DNA from: Mycobacterium shigaense
GTDB lineage: Bacteria; Actinomycetota; Actinomycetes; Mycobacteriales; Mycobacteriaceae
Assembly (NCBI RefSeq): GCF_002356315.1
Contig: NZ_AP018164.1
Span: 3,782,001-3,846,000 of the forward strand
Length of the DNA stretch: 64,000 nt
Direction: 5' to 3'
Positions within the stretch are counted from its first letter, which is position 1; each line of letters opens with the position of its first letter. This document shows, piece after piece, positions 60,945 to 64,000 of the stretch. The notes under the pieces were generated by a model, which had not been told where the DNA came from, searched no databases, and saw only the letters and a list, made by a program, of their open reading frames with translations. A program made the position numbers and the translations under genes.

Positions 60945-62156
60945 GTGACGACCCACGTTCACGAGGCCGCCGGCACCGGCAACCAAACGGTCGACCAGCG
61001 CGACCCTTATCCCTACTTCGCGCGCAAACGCCACGAGTCGTCCGGCGTCTTCTGCGGCACGGTCATGGACTATTCCCAGACTCCCGAGTCGATGATGCCC
61101 AAGCGCGAATACTCCGCGGTGTCGTTCGACGCGGTCAACACGGTGTTGCGCGACGGCCGGGTCTACAGTTCCGCGCCCTACGACAAGACCATCGGCCTGT
61201 TCATGGGTCCGACCATCCTGGCGATGGAGGGCAAGAAGCACCGCGAACACCGCAACCTGGTGTCGGCGGCGTTCAGGTCCAAGGCGCTGGCCCGGTGGGA
61301 ACCGAAGATCGTGCAGCCGATCTGCAATGAGCTGATCGACGAATTCATCGATACGGGCGAAACCGACCTGGTCCGCAACTTCACCTTCGAATTCCCCACC
61401 CGTGTCATCGCCCGGCTGCTGGGACTGCCGGACGAAGACGTCCCGATGTTCCGCAAGCGCGCCGTGCAATTGATCAGCTACCACGTCGACTACGGGCGGG
61501 CCTTCGAGGCGTCGGCGGCGCTCAAGGACTATTTCCAGGACCAGATCGACAGGCGCAAGTCCAAGCCCACCGAGGACATCATCGGTGACCTGGTCACCGC
61601 CGAGATCGACGGTGAAAAGCTCACCGACGAAGCGATCTACTCCTTCCTGCGCCTGTTGCTGCCCGCCGGACTGGAGACCACCTACCGATCCTCGGGAAAC
61701 CTGCCGTATCTGTTGCTGACCCATCCCGAGCAGTTCGCCGCCGTGCAGGCAGATCCCGGCCTGATTCCCCAGGCCATCGAGGAAGGCTTGCGCTTCGAGA
61801 CACCGCTAACCACCGTGCAGCGGTTCACCACGGAAGACGTTGAGCTGGAAAGGCTTACGATCCCGGCGCGCGCCGTGATCGGGGTGTGCATCGGCTCGGC
61901 GAACCGGGACGAAAAGCGCTGGGAGCGTCCCGAAGAGTTCGACATCTTCCGCAAGGCCATACCGCACATCTCCTTCGCCGCGGGCGAGCACACCTGCTTG
62001 GGTCTGCACCTGTCCCGGCTGGAGACGCGCGTCGCGATCGGCTGCCTGCTCGGCCGGTTGACCAACTTCGACCTGCGCACCGACGACGATCCGCACATCC
62101 ACGGGCAGCCGTTCCGTTCGCCGACCGTTCTTCCGGTCACCTTCGACGCCAAGTAG
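60945..62156 (+). CDS. Cytochrome P450 monooxygenase
   Basis: 403 residues from GTG 60945 (CTGGAGA site). I-helix PAGLETTYRSS, ExxR as EEGLR and haem loop FAAGEHTCLG. It is a paralogue of the P450 at 43.5 kb; shared stretches are FEFPTR, LLLPAGLETTYRSSGN and LLLTHPEQ. Controlled by the 23-bp inverted repeat. Ten bp upstream of the CaiB gene in the same unit. Confidence 0.95.
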   Translation: MTTHVHEAAGTGNQTVDQRDPYPYFARKRHESSGVFCGTVMDYSQTPESMMPKREYSAVSFDAVNTVLRDGRVYSSAPYDKTIGLFMGPTILAMEGKKHREHRNLVSAAFRSKALARWEPKIVQPICNELIDEFIDTGETDLVRNFTFEFPTRVIARLLGLPDEDVPMFRKRAVQLISYHVDYGRAFEASAALKDYFQDQIDRRKSKPTEDIIGDLVTAEIDGEKLTDEAIYSFLRLLLPAGLETTYRSSGNLPYLLLTHPEQFAAVQADPGLIPQAIEEGLRFETPLTTVQRFTTEDVELERLTIPARAVIGVCIGSANRDEKRWERPEEFDIFRKAIPHISFAAGEHTCLGLHLSRLETRVAIGCLLGRLTNFDLRTDDDPHIHGQPFRSPTVLPVTFDAK

Positions 62157-62166
62157 GGTCCGGAAA

Positions 62167-63396
62167 ATGGTCAAGGTAATGGCGGGCTTTCGGGTCCTCG
62201 AGGTTGCGCAGTTCACGTTCGTCCCGGCCGCGGGAGCCATCCTCGCCGACTGGGGCGCCGACGTGATCAAGGTCGAACACCCGCTGCGCGGCGACACCCA
62301 GCGCGGATTCCTCAACATGGGCGGCATCCAGGTCGACCCCGAGCGGCATCCGCTCATGGAGCATCCCAATCGGGGCAAACGCAGCGTCGGCATCGACATC
62401 ACCACGCCGGGCGGCCAGGAGGTGATCTACGAACTGGCCAAGAACTCCGACGTGTTCCTCACCAATTACCTGCCGTCGGTTCGGCAGAAGAACAAAATCG
62501 ATGTCGAGCACATTCGCGCGGTGAATCCCGACATCGTCTTTGCGCGCGGCAGCGCCTACGGCGACAAGGGCGCCGAGCGCGACATCGGCGGTTACGACGG
62601 CACGGCGTTCTGGACCCGCAGCGGCATCGGGTACGCGCTGACCCCGGAGGAGCTGGGTGGTGCACTAGGACAAGGCATTCCGGCTTTCGGAGACTCCGTC
62701 GGCGGCATGTTCATCGCCGGCGGCATCTCGGCCGCATTGCTGCATCGCGAACGCACCGGCGAGGCCGTCGAGCTCGATGTGTCGTTGCTCAGCACCGCGT
62801 GGTGGGCCGCGGGCGCGAGCATGACCCAAGGCATGGAGACGGGCGAAGTGATGCGCGCGTTCATGCCCGGCTCCGCCGCCGCGATGTCGGTGAACCCCTT
62901 CATGGGCAACTACCTGACCTCCGACGGCGGCACGATCAACCTGTGCATCATCAGCCCGACGGGCCTGATCCGCGACACCTTCGAGCACCTCGGCATCCCG
63001 GAGACCGCCGATGATCCCCGCTTCTCAGAGGTACTCCCGCTGATACAGAATGCGAGCGAGGCCGCCGAGCTGATCGCAAAGGCGTTCGCCGCCAAGCCTT
63101 TTGAGTACTGGCGCCGGCATTTGAAGACCATGAAGGGTCAGTGGGCGCCTTTCCAGAGCCTGATCGACCTGGCCTCCGACGAGCAGGCCATCGCGAACGA
63201 CATGATAGCCGAGGTCGAACTCGCCAGCGGCGGTGCGCCTTTCAAGGTCGTGCGCGGGCCAGTCCAATTCAACCACGAGCCGCTGCACACCACCCGTGCG
63301 CCGCAGGCCTCCGAACACACCGAGCTTGTCCTGATGGAGAACGGGATGGACTGGGACCGCATCGAGGAGCTCAAAAACGCCGGGGCCATCGCTTGA
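62167..63396 (+). CDS. CaiB/BaiF family III CoA-transferase
   Basis: 409 residues, the normal single-domain length. N-terminal FRVLEVAQFTFVPAAGAILADWGADVIKVEHP and the catalytic Asp in FGDSVGG (D176) are present. It transfers CoA to a carboxylate without ATP, probably onto the P450 product. It follows the P450 by 10 bp and precedes the thiolase fragment by 25 bp. Confidence 0.94.
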   Translation: MVKVMAGFRVLEVAQFTFVPAAGAILADWGADVIKVEHPLRGDTQRGFLNMGGIQVDPERHPLMEHPNRGKRSVGIDITTPGGQEVIYELAKNSDVFLTNYLPSVRQKNKIDVEHIRAVNPDIVFARGSAYGDKGAERDIGGYDGTAFWTRSGIGYALTPEELGGALGQGIPAFGDSVGGMFIAGGISAALLHRERTGEAVELDVSLLSTAWWAAGASMTQGMETGEVMRAFMPGSAAAMSVNPFMGNYLTSDGGTINLCIISPTGLIRDTFEHLGIPETADDPRFSEVLPLIQNASEAAELIAKAFAAKPFEYWRRHLKTMKGQWAPFQSLIDLASDEQAIANDMIAEVELASGGAPFKVVRGPVQFNHEPLHTTRAPQASEHTELVLMENGMDWDRIEELKNAGAIA

Positions 63397-63421
63397 CCGA
63401 CGCTTACGAAGGGAACCGCGG

Positions 63422-63785
63422 ATGACGAACGAGGTCGCCATCATCGGGGTGGGCTTGCACCCGTTCGGCCGTTTCGAGGGCAAGTCGGCGATGCAGATGG
63501 GCGTCGACGCCATCCTCGCCGCGGTCGCCGACGCCGGAGTGGCATGGCAGGACGTCGAGTTCGCCTCCGGCGGCAGCTGGACGGTGGCCAATCCGGACGC
63601 GATCGTCGGCATCGTTGGCCTTACCGGCATCCCGTTCACCAACGTGTTCAACGCGTGCGCGACGGCGGCTAGCGCCATCAAGGCGTGCGCCGACGGGATC
63701 CGGCTGGGCGACTACGACATCGGCATCGTCATCGGGCTGGACAAGCATCCGCGCGGGGGCACCGCCGCGGCCACCGTGCTGACAC
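63422..63785 (+). pseudogene. Truncated thiolase (lipid-transfer/acetyl-CoA acyltransferase type)
   Basis: The first about 112 residues match the N-terminus of SCP2-type thiolases: VAIIGVGLHPFGRFEGKS, FTNVFNACATAASAIKACADGIRLG with the nucleophile C79, and IGLDKHPRG. Homology ends near 63757, after which the frame runs on as unrelated, Arg-rich sequence over the next gene's antisense. The family length is about 385 residues, so the C-terminal half with the His and second Cys is gone. The breakpoint abuts the AhpD-like gene, suggesting a deletion. Confidence 0.8.
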
Positions 63786-64000
63786 CTAGCCGGACGTCGG
63801 GCCGGTCAGGGCGCGGTTGGCACGGGCGCTGTCGGCGAACTCGCAGAACGCGTCATACGCACGAGCGCCATAGATCGTGGCCGGCCCACCGTGCATGACG
63901 ATGCTTACCCCGATGGCCTCGGCGGCCTCCTCCTTGGACGCGCCCGCCCGCACCGCTCCTTGGGCGTGGGATGCGATGCAGCCGTCGCATCCGGCGACGA
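63786..64000 (-). CDS. Carboxymuconolactone decarboxylase/AhpD-family protein, C-terminal part
   Basis: The last 70 codons of a minus-strand gene that enters from the right edge. It contains the AhpD-type CxxC-x3-H active site (CDGCIASHAQGAV) and KEEAAEAIGVSIVMHGGPATIY. Members reduce peroxides or act as decarboxylases. The 5' part is outside the window. Its stop lies about 29 bp past the point where thiolase homology ends, so its gene neighbour has probably lost its end. Confidence 0.85.
   Translation of the reverse strand, partial: VAGCDGCIASHAQGAVRAGASKEEAAEAIGVSIVMHGGPATIYGARAYDAFCEFADSARANRALTGPTSG

Overview
This window comes from a high-GC actinobacterium, almost certainly a Mycobacterium (probably a slow-growing environmental or opportunistic species). 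Evidence: the start of the single-chain type I fatty acid synthase next to an Rv2525c-type Tat-exported protein, an orphan PPE protein, several F420-type luciferase-like monooxygenases, a P450-type [3Fe-4S] ferredoxin, and paired FadE-type acyl-CoA dehydrogenases.

Layout. 1-5.9 kb: the N-terminal half of fas and the Rv2525c homologue, in a conserved order. 6-27 kb: a dense catabolic region made of a Rieske oxygenase, an aldehyde dehydrogenase, a split MaoC/FAS1-type hydratase, a FadD ligase, a KshA-like oxygenase, a P450 with its ferredoxin, a tandem-fused CaiB/BaiF CoA-transferase, a GntR/FadR regulator with an SDR, an F420 monooxygenase, and a translationally coupled run of four acyl-CoA dehydrogenases plus an acyl-CoA ligase. 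27-33 kb: a 1475-residue P2-like P-type ATPase with a degenerate duplicated N-half, flanked by two small membrane proteins that share a transmembrane module, one of them carrying a His/Glu/Asp repeat ladder. 32.7-37.2 kb: a TetR-PaaI thioesterase fusion, an amidohydrolase, and an Rv1364c-like PAS/SpoIIE/HATPase/STAS sigma-factor regulator.

37-49 kb: a second catabolic set (a FadE pair, a catalytically dead-looking alpha/beta hydrolase, two coupled amidohydrolases with a Rieske ferredoxin, a P450 with a coupled zinc alcohol dehydrogenase), then a YhgE/Pip-like membrane protein with a Walker-A-defective ABC protein and a TetR regulator. 49-64 kb: a PPE protein, a P450, two F420 monooxygenases, a carboxyltransferase, a hydrolase, a Baeyer-Villiger-like monooxygenase with a coupled NTF2 protein, a half-length hotdog gene, a FadD19-like ligase, another P450, a CaiB transferase, a truncated thiolase, and the end of an AhpD/CMD-family gene.

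Taken together the enzymes fit a route in which P450s, Rieske, F420 and flavin oxygenases open or oxidise an alicyclic, terpenoid or steroid-like lipid; FadD ligases and CaiB transferases make CoA esters; paired FadEs, MaoC hydratases, dehydrogenases and a thiolase shorten them. The substrate cannot be read from sequence. Two recurring non-coding motifs link the units: a 19-bp motif ending RCTATKTTAG at five divergent promoters (8.5, 14.3, 18.7, 21.2 and 43.4 kb), and a TTAC-N-GTAA palindrome upstream of seven units between 32.6 and 60.9 kb. The divergent promoter at 43.4 kb carries both. No tRNA, rRNA, CRISPR array or insertion sequence was seen.
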